Positions 8,787 through 26,942 of a stretch of DNA of 64,000 bases are shown here, in pieces; within the stretch, counting starts at the first letter, position 1; each line of letters begins with the position of its first letter. Below the pieces are notes generated by a model. That model ran no database searches and was not told where the DNA came from. It saw nothing but the letters and a program-made list of their open reading frames with translations. The position numbers were made by a program, and so were the translations under genes. Origin of the DNA: Macrostomum hystrix (lineage: Eukaryota > Platyhelminthes > Macrostomidae); assembly GCA_950097015.1 (NCBI GenBank), contig CATNEN010000011.1:5792001-5856000 (forward strand), written 5' to 3'.

Positions 8787-11544
8787 GCTGAGGCCTGTTT
8801 ACTCTGCAGGTTGGCTGCCAAAGACGATCCGCTGACAAGGAGACAACGCGAGCTGTTCATCAAACTGGTGAATTCGAGCAGGGTCAGGGCGCCCTTGCTG
8901 TCCGTGTCCCACCGGCCAAGCAGTGTCTGAAAACAAAAAGCGAGCGATCGATTAAAATATATTTATTCAATTAGACCACTAGCTGACCGTTTCTGCAGAA
9001 TTTGCTTCTGTGTCTAACACATGCTAGCATCTGTATCTAACACATGTTAGCATCTGTGTCTAACACATGTTAGCATCTGTGTCTAACACATGCTAGCTTC
9101 TGTATCTAACACATGCTAGCTTCTGTATCTAACACATGTTAGCATCTGTGTCTAACACATGTTAGCTTCTGTGTCTAACACATGCTAGCTTCTGTATCTA
9201 ACACATGTTAGCATCTGTGTCTAACACATGTTAGCATCTGTGTCTAACACATGCTAGCTTCTGTATCTAACACATGCTAGCTTCTGTATCTAACACATGT
9301 TAGCATCTGTGTCTAACACATGTTAGCTTCTGTGTCTAACACATGCTAGCTTCTGTATCTAACACATGTTAGCATCTGTGTCTAACACATGTTAGCATCT
9401 GTGTCTAACACATGTTAGCATCTGTGTCTAACACATGTTAGCATCTGTGTCTAACACATGTTAGCATCTGTGTCTAACACATTTTAGCATCTGTGTCTAA
9501 CACATTTTAGCATCTGTGTCTAACACATGCTAGCATCTGTGTCTAACACATTTTAGCATCTGTGTCTAACACATGCTAGCAACTGTGTCTAACACATTTT
9601 AGCATCTGTGTCTAACACATGTTAGCATTTGTATCTAACACATTTTAGCATCTTTATCTAACACATTTTAGCATCTGTATCTAACACATGTTAGCATTTG
9701 TATCTAACACATTTTAGCATCTTTATCTAACACATTTTAGCATCTTTATCTAGCACATGTTAGCTTCTGTGTCTAACACATGCTAGCATCTGTGTCTAAC
9801 ACATGTTAGCGTCTGTGTCTAACACATGTTAGCATCTGTGTCTAACACATGTTAGCATATGTGTCTAACACATGTTAGCATATGTGTCTAACACATGCTA
9901 GCATCTGTGTCTAACACATGCTAGCATCTGTGTCTAACACATGCTAGCTTCTGTGTCTAACACATGCTAGCTTCTGTGTCTAACACATGCTAGCTTCTGT
10001 GTCTAACACATGTTAGCATCTGTATCTAACACATGCTAGCATCTGTGTCTAACACATGCTAGCATCTGTATCTAACGCATGCTAGCATCTGTAATCTGTA
10101 TCTAACACATGTTAGCTCCTGTGTCTAACACATGCTAGCATCTGTGTCTAACACATGCTAGCATCTGTGTCTAACACATGCTAGCATCTGTATCTAACAC
10201 ATGCTAGCATCTGTGTCTAACACATGCTAGCATCTGTGTCTAACACATGCTAGCATCTGTGTCTAACACATTTTAGCTTCCGTTTCTAACAAATTTTAGA
10301 TGTCTAGAAAAGAATTTTGAAAAAAATTGTATTTGTTTTTTTAAGGCAATAAAGTTTTCCTCGAATAAAATGTAACGAAAAATGTTTTGACATCGGTTAA
10401 ATTAGTTTCAGGTTAATTAGATCTTTGTTTTTTTGCATTTAACAGTGTTTAAAAGTTTCCGTATAAAAGAAATTTCTGTTATGCAGCCAAGGTAATGCAT
10501 CACTGTCGCTAAATTTAGAATGCAGATTGCAAACAAGTAGAATTTGACAAGCCAAGCATTTCTATTATTCTTATGTCTGTCTGTCTTTCTGCAGATTCGT
10601 ACTCAGGCGTATGGGAATTTCACTGACCATTGTCGATCCATTGTTTATGACAGTCTCTTGACTGCGTTCAGAATTTTTGTGAATACCTTTTTTGCACTAC
10701 CAGTGTAAGTTCGTAGATTGAAATAATCAAGTTGTCAGTTATGTGAATCTGGTTGTCTGTTTTGTGAATCTAATTGTCTGTTTTGTGAATCTGGTTGTCT
10801 GTTTTGTGAATCTGGTTGTCTGTTTTGTGAATCTGGTTGTCTGTTTTGTGAATCTGGTTGTCTGTTTTGTGAATCTGGTTGTCTGTTTTGTGAATCTGGT
10901 TGTCTGTTTTGTGAATCTGGTTGTCTGTTTTGTGAATCTGGTTGTCTGTTTTGTGAATCCGGTTGTCTGTTATGTGAATCTGGTTGTCTGTTTTGTGAAT
11001 CTAAGTGTCTTTTATTGTGAATCTGGTTGTCAGTTTTGTGAATCTGGTTGTCAGTTTTGTGAATCTGGTTGTCAGTTTTGTGAATCTGGTTGTCAGTTTT
11101 GTGAATCTGGTTGTCTGTTTTGTGAATCTGGTTGTCTGGTTTGTGAATCTAATGTCAGTTTTGTGAATCTGATGTCAGTTTTGTGAATCTGATGTCAGTT
11201 TTGTGAATCTAATGCGAGTTTTGTGAATCTACCCCAGCCGTCAGTCTCACCTGAACTTCGACCTCCTGAGTGGGCATCCCCAGTCTCTCCATCTCCAAGG
11301 CCAGCTCCTCGCCGCTGATGAAGCCGTCCTTGTCTTTGTCGAACAAGCTGAACGCCTCCTTCCATTTGCCAGCCCAGTCAGCCACATTCAGGCTGTGCGA
11401 CCGACCCAGAAGCCTTCGCCCTGACCGACCAGCTGACTTGGCTGCCGCGGCTGTAGAATCGTCCCTGATTCGAATCGCCGCAGCGAATTGACGCAGCCTC
11501 ACGCTGGCGAGCTTCGGGCTGACTAATGTGTCACTCGTTGCCAT
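8384..11544 (-). CDS. Calmodulin-like four-EF-hand protein with central polyglutamine insert
   Basis: Two exons on the minus strand, 11544-11251 and 8926-8384, joined in phase 0 (CAG|GTGAG and TTTTCAG|ACA), predict 278 residues. The EF-hand loops are at 69-80 (DKDKDGFISGEE), 105-116 (DTDSKGALTLLE), 190-201 (DKDGDGALNRQE) and 226-237 (DANGNGSVSFKE). Sites 1, 3 and 4 keep Asp/Asn at loop positions 1, 3 and 5 and Glu at 12. Site 2 has Lys at position 5 and may bind calcium poorly. The spacing of the first two hands (GMPTQEVEVQTLL) matches calmodulin. The linker between hands 2 and 3, about 25 residues in calmodulin, is expanded to about 70 and carries eleven consecutive Gln (146-156). There is a basic Ser/Arg/Ala-rich N-terminal extension of about 55 residues and a Gly-rich tail. 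Without known targets, the role is inferred only as a calcium sensor. Confidence 0.85.
8728..8785 (-). repeat. CAG trinucleotide repeat in coding sequence
   Basis: About eleven CAG codons read on the minus strand inside the calmodulin-like gene, between EF-hands 2 and 3. A pure uninterrupted run suggests recent length change. Confidence 0.9.
8994..10300. repeat. Minisatellite, 23 bp unit, about 56 copies
   Basis: The unit contains CATCTGTGTCTAACACATG followed by TTAG, CTAG or TTTAG. Each unit holds the inverted repeat CTAACA-CA-TGTTAG in its commonest form. It lies in the single intron of the calmodulin-like gene (11250-8927). Confidence 0.95.
10738..11225. repeat. Minisatellite, 21 bp unit, about 23 copies
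   Basis: The unit contains GAATCTGGTTGTCTGTTTTG. The right end changes to a GTCAG variant and then shorter units. It is the second array in the calmodulin-like intron and ends about 25 bases from the donor at 11250. Confidence 0.95.
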
Positions 11545-12410
11545 GGTAACCTAGTTTTATATGCGTATAGTAGTAAACTTCAATGTGAAAATTTGGGGTA
11601 ATGTTAAGCGCGATATGAAATTCTTTGGCTCAGTAATAACCTTTCTTATAGTCTCATATACCCCTTAGGGTCAGGTATGGAAGGAATAAGAATTGAGGTG
11701 GCTGTCTTATGGCTTCAAGCGAAGCTAGAACAGGACTGGTTGTTTTAGCCAGTTGCTAGACCTCTGTCTTTATCTGTCTCTGTCTCTTACAGTTTAAAAT
11801 TGTTCTTCAATTGTGGCCTAGTAACTTCGTTAGTGCGTATATATAGGGCAGCTAGCAGAAAGTCAATGTTAGACTGTATCAGCTTGCAAATGGACTGACA
11901 CTGTATCACGACACCAATAGAAATTTTCTAAATTAAACAGGCCAAGAATGGCTGGCGTCCACATAGCTTGGCACGACAAATGACAAACACCTTAAGCACG
12001 CGGCATCCCAGACACCCAAGAAACTTTCTTCTGTGCCGTTACAGTGGCTAAAGCATTTTCATAGAGCTGATTAATATTATTGAGTGTGCTTTTAGTCCAG
12101 GCAAAGAACGTTATGAAAAAATGGTTTGCATATTTTGTTCACAGCACGAGGCGTTGCTTAATTAAACGCGCTGGTTTTTGCTGTTTACGGAAATATAAAG
12201 AATCGGCGGCAAGGCACGTGATTCTAGGAAAATACGAACGCTTTAAAAAATCCGTTACGCAAATGAAATATGTGGATTTCTTAAATTTAATTAAAAATGT
12301 AATTTATTTTGCTAGTAGAACATAGGCTTTCTGCTGCTCCGATAGTAAGCTACAAGTAAATATTTACTTCTAGTAGCATAAAGAGAATATCGAGAATAGT
12401 TTAAACCTCT
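11545..12410. other. Intergenic; no gene recognised
   Basis: Upstream of the calmodulin-like start codon. An 81-codon open frame at 12080-12325 has no recognisable domain and an AT-rich codon bias unlike the neighbouring genes; I do not call it a gene. Confidence 0.5.
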
Positions 12411-12414
12411 TAAG

Positions 12415-12487
12415 ACACGGGAGAGATTAGACACGGGAGAGATTAGACACGGGAGAAATTAGACACGGGAGAGATTAGACACGAGAG
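12415..12487. repeat. Short tandem repeat, 16 bp unit (ACACGGGAGAGATTAG), about 5 copies
   Basis: Direct reading shows nearly identical 16 bp units ending in an ACACGAGAGAGATGAA variant. Confidence 0.9.
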
Positions 12488-12515
12488 AGATGAAACAGGA
12501 CACTGTAGATGTCAG

Positions 12516-12588
12516 AAGGGGCAACGGGCCGGATTTGGGAGCTTCGAGGGCCGCATCTGGCCCGCGGGCCGGAGTTTGCCGACCCCTG
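12516..12588 (-). mobile_element. hAT-like transposon terminus (remnant)
   Basis: On the minus strand the segment starts CAGGGGTCGGCAAACTCCGG and continues with GGCCCGCGGGCC, the form of several animal hAT non-autonomous ends. No second terminus or 8 bp duplication was found nearby, so it is probably a fragment. Confidence 0.5.
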
Positions 12589-12704
12589 GTTTAAACACTC
12601 CGACAAGCACAAATTCTATTTAATAATTCAAGTTTCTAAAGATATTTTTTGTTTTATAAAAAAGCTCCAACATTAAATCTTAAAGAGCAAGAATTTCATT
12701 TCAC

Positions 12705-13068
12705 CCCGTGAATGTACATCACCAACAAGTTCTCTCTTCGCTCTAACCCCTCGTGAATGTACGAGTACATCACCAACAAGTTCTCCCTTCGCTCTAACCC
12801 CTCGTGAATGTACATCACCAACAAGTTCTCTCTTCGCTTTAACAGTCTACTAACCCCTCGTGAATGTACATCAACAACAAGTTCTCTCTTCGCTCTAACC
12901 CCTCGTGAATGTACATCACCAACAAGTTCTCTCTTCGCTCTAACCCCTCGTGAATGTACATCACCAACAAGTTCTCTCTTCGCTCTAACCCCTCGTGAAT
13001 GTACATCACCAACAAGTTCTCTCTTCGCTCTAACAGTCTACTAACCCCTCGTGAATGTACATCAACAA
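12705..13068. repeat. Minisatellite, about 44 bp unit, about 8 copies
   Basis: The unit contains CCTCGTGAATGTACATCACC and AACAAGTTCTCTCTTCGCTC. Two copies carry an extra AACAGTCTACT insert, which suggests a higher-order duplication. Confidence 0.92.
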
Positions 13069-13069
13069 C

Positions 13070-13805
13070 AGCGAAGCTCAGCCCTAGAGAATCATGAAAA
13101 ACATATCATCAAAGTTGCATCATACTTGCAGTTTTTCCGCGCGCTTAGATTAACAAAATAGCTGCATGGCAACTGCTGTTGCTACGTAATTAGTGGTAAC
13201 TATAGGATGGCCAAACATCCACAAATACGGGAGTACCCAGCTGGTAACGAATGAGGGCAACAAAAAGTGTGCCATGTCCATCTTGAATCAGCCATGAATT
13301 TCTTTTTATTTGCAGATATCTTTGTTTAACACAGGGATATACTTCAGCAGTCGATTGTGATCAGAATCGTGCTGTTACCGAAGGGTCGTGCCATCAACAA
13401 TATAGTCCAGAAGCGCAGAAAAAAACTATGCTCTTCGACTGAATTCTATTATTTTTTTCTGTTCCTTCTTCTTCTGCGGAAATATGGCCCTAACAACTAA
13501 CTGCCCATTTCCCACCCCAAGCGAGCGCGGAAGAAAGGACAAAAGTACAAACTGACGGATACTCAGCCTTAGAAAGTACGGAGCAGAAGTTTAACGGGAA
13601 GTGCAAGTCTTTAAACAATTCAATTAATCTGCAAAATGTTCCCATCGCCAATTGCAAAAACACTTTCTAAAATAGGAGTGGTGCTCGCGATGTGACAGAG
13701 GTGCGCCACGATAGCTCCAGTTGCTACGCTTGCCTACAAACGTTACGCCCACAAAACTGCGTTTCATAAAGTTCGCAGTGAATCAGCTGACAAACTGGCA
13801 CTGAT
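13070..13805. other. Intergenic; nothing recognised
   Basis: About 0.7 kb without a tandem repeat, conserved coding signal or RNA gene that I can see. Confidence 0.5.
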
Positions 13806-13809
13806 TTTC

Positions 13810-14350
13810 TCTCTCTCTGATACTCTGTCACTCCCACTGTCTACCCTGTCACTCCCACTGTCTACCCTGTCACTCCCACTGTCTACCCTGTCACTCCCAC
13901 TGTCTACCCTGTCACTCCCACTGTCTACTCTGTCACTCCCACTGTGTACCCTGTCACTCCCACTGTCTACCCTGTCACTCCCACTGTCTACCCTGTCACT
14001 CCCACTGTCTACCCTGTCACCCCCACTGTCTACCCTGTCACTCCCACTGTCTACCCTGTCACTCCCACTGTCTACTCTGTCACTCTCACTGTCTACCCTG
14101 TCACTCCCACTGTCTACCCTGTCACTCCCACTGTCTAATATGTCACTCCCACTGTCTACTCTGTCACTCCCACTGTCTGTCACTCCCACTGTCTGTCACT
14201 CCCACTGTCTGTCACTCCCACTGTCTGTCACTCCCACTGTCTGTCACTCCCACTGTCTAATATGTCACTCCCACTGTCTAATATGTCACTCCCACTGTCT
14301 ATACTGTCACTCTCACAGTCTTATCTGTCACTCCCACTGTCTCATCTTTA
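13810..14350. repeat. Minisatellite, 21 bp unit passing into a 16 bp unit
   Basis: CTGTCACTCCCACTGTCTAC plus one base repeats to about 14160. A shortened form, CTGTCACTCCCACTGT, follows to about 14270, and then mixed units. The array ends about 250 bases before the first recognised SSUH2 exon. Confidence 0.93.
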
Positions 14351-14537
14351 ACGAATCCCAGTTTGAGTAGCCAATCGATTTCGAAGAGTTCATTAAAAAG
14401 CCGATCTCAAATGTCAGGTAGCAGAATCTGTGGCAGAAATACTGCAATCCGATTGGCTGAGCGAATCTAGGTAAAATCACAGGCTTCACTCAACAGGCGA
14501 ATCTGATTGAAAATTTCTAACTCACAAATTCTAAAAG

Positions 14538-14578
14538 ACAGCAACAGCAGCAGCAGCAACAGCAGCAGCATTCAGCGC
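14538..14578 (+). repeat. CAG/CAA repeat at the 5' end of the SSUH2-like gene
   Basis: About ten Gln codons followed by His in the frame of the first exon, upstream of the Met at 14599. They are coding only if the start is upstream or an upstream exon splices at the AG near 14538. Confidence 0.6.
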
Positions 14579-14598
14579 CACCGCTGCTAGAGAGAACT

Positions 14599-22678
<8,080 letters not shown>

Positions 22679-24259
22679 CGCGAAAATGAAAACAAGAATG
22701 AAAAACGTTCTTTACGTTTCGATTTTCAGTTTAGACGTTTCTGCTAAAACAAAATTTAAGTTTTGGAAAGCGCTATAGCGCTGAAGTTGTTGATTAAATC
22801 TCGAGTATACTACTGCTGTTATTACAAATGTACTTTACATAAATTTTGCACATTTTTCTCCCAGACTGTTCATTTTATAAGTATAGACAGCCGCTAATTT
22901 CAGAGATAAACAATTCTAACAAACCTACCCACGGAAAGTTTTAATACTTGTACTTTTATTATTATAACTAATAAATAATGTCTTATAGTATCCCTTAATA
23001 TGGTATAAATTAAAACTAAACAAATACAATTTAAAAAACATGTAAAAGCCTGTCTTACCACACAAAATGTAAATCATTCTTTTTTGCTTTTTATATTTTT
23101 ACGGTGTCGCGCAAACTTAATATAGTAGACAAAATACGAGTTGTTTGAGTTGTGTTAAGGAATGAATAAATTAAGCAAATTAATAAAGTTAATTTGTTTT
23201 GTTTAAATGAGTGTAACATAAATCCTTCATTTTTACCAATTTCTCAAGCAGTGCTTAATAGTTCCTTAAATTTATATCACACGCATAGCATGAAATAAAT
23301 AACTTCTATTTATAGCTTTACTTCGGTTTTTAAAACACAGAAAATATCAATAAACAAAGGAGATCTTTAACATAATGTAAAAAGAAAAGTTTTACCTAGA
23401 AACCACAGAATTAGCGGTTTAAATAATGGAAGCGGATTTCAGAAAACCGAATACGAAAATAGAAATCTTGGAAGACAGGTCACTTCTGTTCCTCGACAAA
23501 AAAGCTTATTAAAATAACTGACATTCAGAAAAATATTCAACCATAAAAATCTGCAAATTGTTACTTTGTCATGAAAGTAGTATAAAATGAAATTTGTACA
23601 TATTTCATTCGAAGTCAACAAAAAAAGATAGAAAATGGGTATAAAAATGAACGGTCGCAGAATGTGTTGTAAAAATATGAATTCCATTCCTAAAAAACTA
23701 TTTATATTAATTAGAAATCAAACACCAAGAGAAGGAATGTATAAAAAGTCATAAATTCATTGAATGAACTTGCTCAATTTGCATTCTTAAGATTTTAATT
23801 ATACGGTGTTTCTAAATTTTGCCTGGTCTAAAAATAGCTGTGGGACTTCACTAGCTTAAAAATCTAAAAATAAACTTAGGTAATCAGAAGTCTAAAAATT
23901 GCTGGAGAATCCCCGACTAAACTCTAGATCTGTGTTGAAAATTCTAAAATGTTTTTTTGGAATTCTAAGATATTCCAGATTCTTACACTTTGAATAATTG
24001 TTGCGTAACAGAATTGATTAATCATTAGAATGCAAAATTCTAGTGAAATGAGCCTAGAAATACAATAATGTTTTTAAAGAAATTTACATCACAATGAAAC
24101 TGGACTTAATTTATATCAAGCTGTTTAAAATAATAATAAGAAAAAGACTAAAAAATAGCCATGATTTTGGATTCCCTAGAACTATAAATAGAAAGAGAAA
24201 TCCTCAATGCTATAAATAGAAGTTACATTTTTTAATTCATTGACCGCCCAGTAAGCGGG
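22679..24259. other. AT-rich intergenic region between convergent genes
   Basis: This is the tail-to-tail spacer between SSUH2 (plus) and the calpain (minus). An AATAAA at 22970-22975 could serve SSUH2. No other gene is recognised; short AT-rich open frames such as 23439-23687 look like chance. Confidence 0.55.
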
Positions 24260-26900
24260 TCAGATGTAGAGCAGGTCATTGGTGGAGAAGATCTGCACGA
24301 ACAGTTTGGCAGCCAGTCTGACTCGTTCAGTTTTGCTGGGTTTCAGAGGCGAACCGGCGCCTGAAATCTGCCGGTGGCCGTACAGCTGCAGCTCTTGAAC
24401 CTCGTCGCCGCCTTTAAACCATTCGTCCTGATCGATTTGGCCGTGAGCCAGGAAGGCGTCAACCAGAGCGCGCTCGGATCGAATTTCGAAGGCGATCACT
24501 CGCTGATCAGGCCGGCGATAAAATATCAGTGCCTCGTTCCATTCCGGATCGCCGGTGTTTGGTAGGGCGCGAGTTCGAGCCCTGGCGCCGCCGCCGTCGC
24601 AGGCAACCTGGCAGTAGGGATTCGCGCCAAAAACTGGGCGGGGCAGGCCGCGCGCGCTTAGGACCAGCACCCGGGTGCCGACCTCCGGGTAGGCGGAGAA
24701 TGCGAAACACAGAGAGGCCGGCGGTTGGTCAGCAACCAGCTCACTGCCAATGTTGACAGGGTGGGGCAGAGTGTGTGATGGCAGGGTAGAGGTAGCGATG
24801 GCAGGGTAGAGGTAGCGATGGCAGGGTAGAGGTAGCGATGGCAGGGTAGAGGTAGCGATGGCAGGGTAGAGGTAGCGATGGCAGGGTAGAGGTAGCGATG
24901 GCAGGGTAGGGCAGAGTGTGTGATGGCAGGGTAGAGGTAGCGATGGCAGGGTAGAGGTAGCGATGGCAGGGTAGGGCAGAGTGTGTGATGGCAGGGTAGA
25001 GGTAGTGATGGCAGGGCAGAGTGTGTGATGTTAGGGTAGAGGTAGAGATGGCAGGGTAGAGGTAGCGATGGCAGGGTAGAGTGTGTGATGGCAGGGTAGA
25101 GTGTATGATACTTGCATGATACTGGCAGGGTAGATAGGGCAGAGTGTGCACTGAGAGATTAGATAGGGTAGAGTGTGCAATGACAGAGTAGATTGGGTAG
25201 ATTGGGAGCTGGCAGGCACTAACCGGGCATTGCAGGAGGCTCCCCTTGAGTAGATTCTGAGCACAAAGAAGCCCTCCTGGCTGGCAATCTCAGTGCAGGG
25301 CAGCAGTATGTAGCGGCCAGGGGGCAGTCGCAGGCCAAAGGTGATCCGCTGCACCACGGAGCAGGCCGTGTGCTGCAGAACCTGGCAGAACTCGAGTCGG
25401 TGAGCTCGGTACTCTCGATTGGACTCAACCTTGAGCAGCAGTAGGCCGATTGACAGCAGGTCGTGGGGCGTCGATTCGTAACGCTGGCTCAGGCTGATGT
25501 CGAACTCCAGCTCCTGCCCAGCGACCTCCAGCATGTACTGCGGGATTCGGAGGTTCTATGCAAATTGCACTACTTGCAGTAGGCTAATTGGAGTAGTAGT
25601 AAAAATGAAGAGCTGACGGAAACAGATGACGGAAATTGGGACAACAAAAGCAAGAGGCAGATTTTATATTTTTAGGTAAATTCAGAGACGAATGGGTAAT
25701 GGATGGATTGAGGCAAAAGAGATGAAGGGAGAGGATCTAATAATAGTAGTAATAATTGCAGCAGGGCTGCGGGCAATGGCACATCACTTGGTGACACCAG
25801 ACCCGCAGCCAGCGAGGAGGCAATTCTGTCCACTTCGCTGACTCCTGAGCACGCACTCACACAGGTGTGTACATCTGCGCTGACTTTCTCATCGGCAATC
25901 ACTGTACACCCTCACAGTGCCTTGGAGGTTGGCCCTCAAAGGCGTAAATTGCATGACAAGCCCCCAACCCTTCCGCGGCTGCGCCCCAAACGAATGTGGC
26001 CTCGCGGCGGAATCGAGCTCGGGACCTTGGCGCGAGAGGAAAAGGCGTTTGACCGCTCTGCCACTCAACCCACCAAGGGAGAGGGTAAGAGGCGAAGGGA
26101 GAGAGCAGAAGATAAAGGCAGGGAGGAGACTGGGCCAGACCTGAGGGTTGGTGAGGGGCCGGCCGCCCTTCTCCAGACATCCGCCAGACAGCCACTCTGT
26201 CCAGGCCCCGCGGAACACAGCCTCATGCCAGGTGTGCCGCATGGACAGCATGGACAGGTTGTGCACCCGGCAGACAATGAGCTCGGAGAAATTCTCGCAC
26301 AGATCAGCCAGAGACATCCAGGAGTCCGATTCGTCGTCGTAGTTCAGGCCGTAGCGATCCAAGTCTGCATCTGACAGGTTGGCCAACTCGGCTGAGCCTT
26401 CGCTCCAGGGACCGCGCCAGGCGCCGCGTCGCTGCCCGTTCGGGTTGCGAATCCGGACCAAGCGAAGCTTACGTCGCGGGTCGCCGCGCTGCTGGGCCAT
26501 CTGGACCAGGTCATGGAAGCGCAGGGCGTCAACGGCGACGCAGCGGACGGCGGTGACAAGATAGGCGTGGCAGGGGATCAGGCCGCGGCTAGTCTCCGAG
26601 TGGGGATCGGCAGATCTCATCGGCTGGGAATTAATAGAAATTTTTTTGTTTGTGCTCACGGCAAGAGAAATTGAATGGCATGCAAGCGACAAAAAAGTCT
26701 TGAAAAAAACTGAAATGGAAAACTTAAACAAGAAAACTCGCACACACACATTAAAATGGAACACACCTGCACTTTCTCTTTCTAAAGCAGTTTTTTCATC
26801 CAAACATATCTATTGCCACTCTTTCCACTTCTAATAATCTTTCAAAATTTTTATATTTTTTACACATTTCCTCATTTCTTCTCCCTCCCTGTTTCATACC

Positions 26901-26942
<42 letters not shown>

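Noticed and set aside
10743-11186. 147-codon frame of repeated NLVVCFV
   Set aside because: A 21 bp minisatellite stays open by its length; it is intronic.
13764-14189. Ser/Asp/Gly repeat protein on the minus strand
   Set aside because: Product of a 21 bp tandem repeat; no conserved flanks or splice context support coding.
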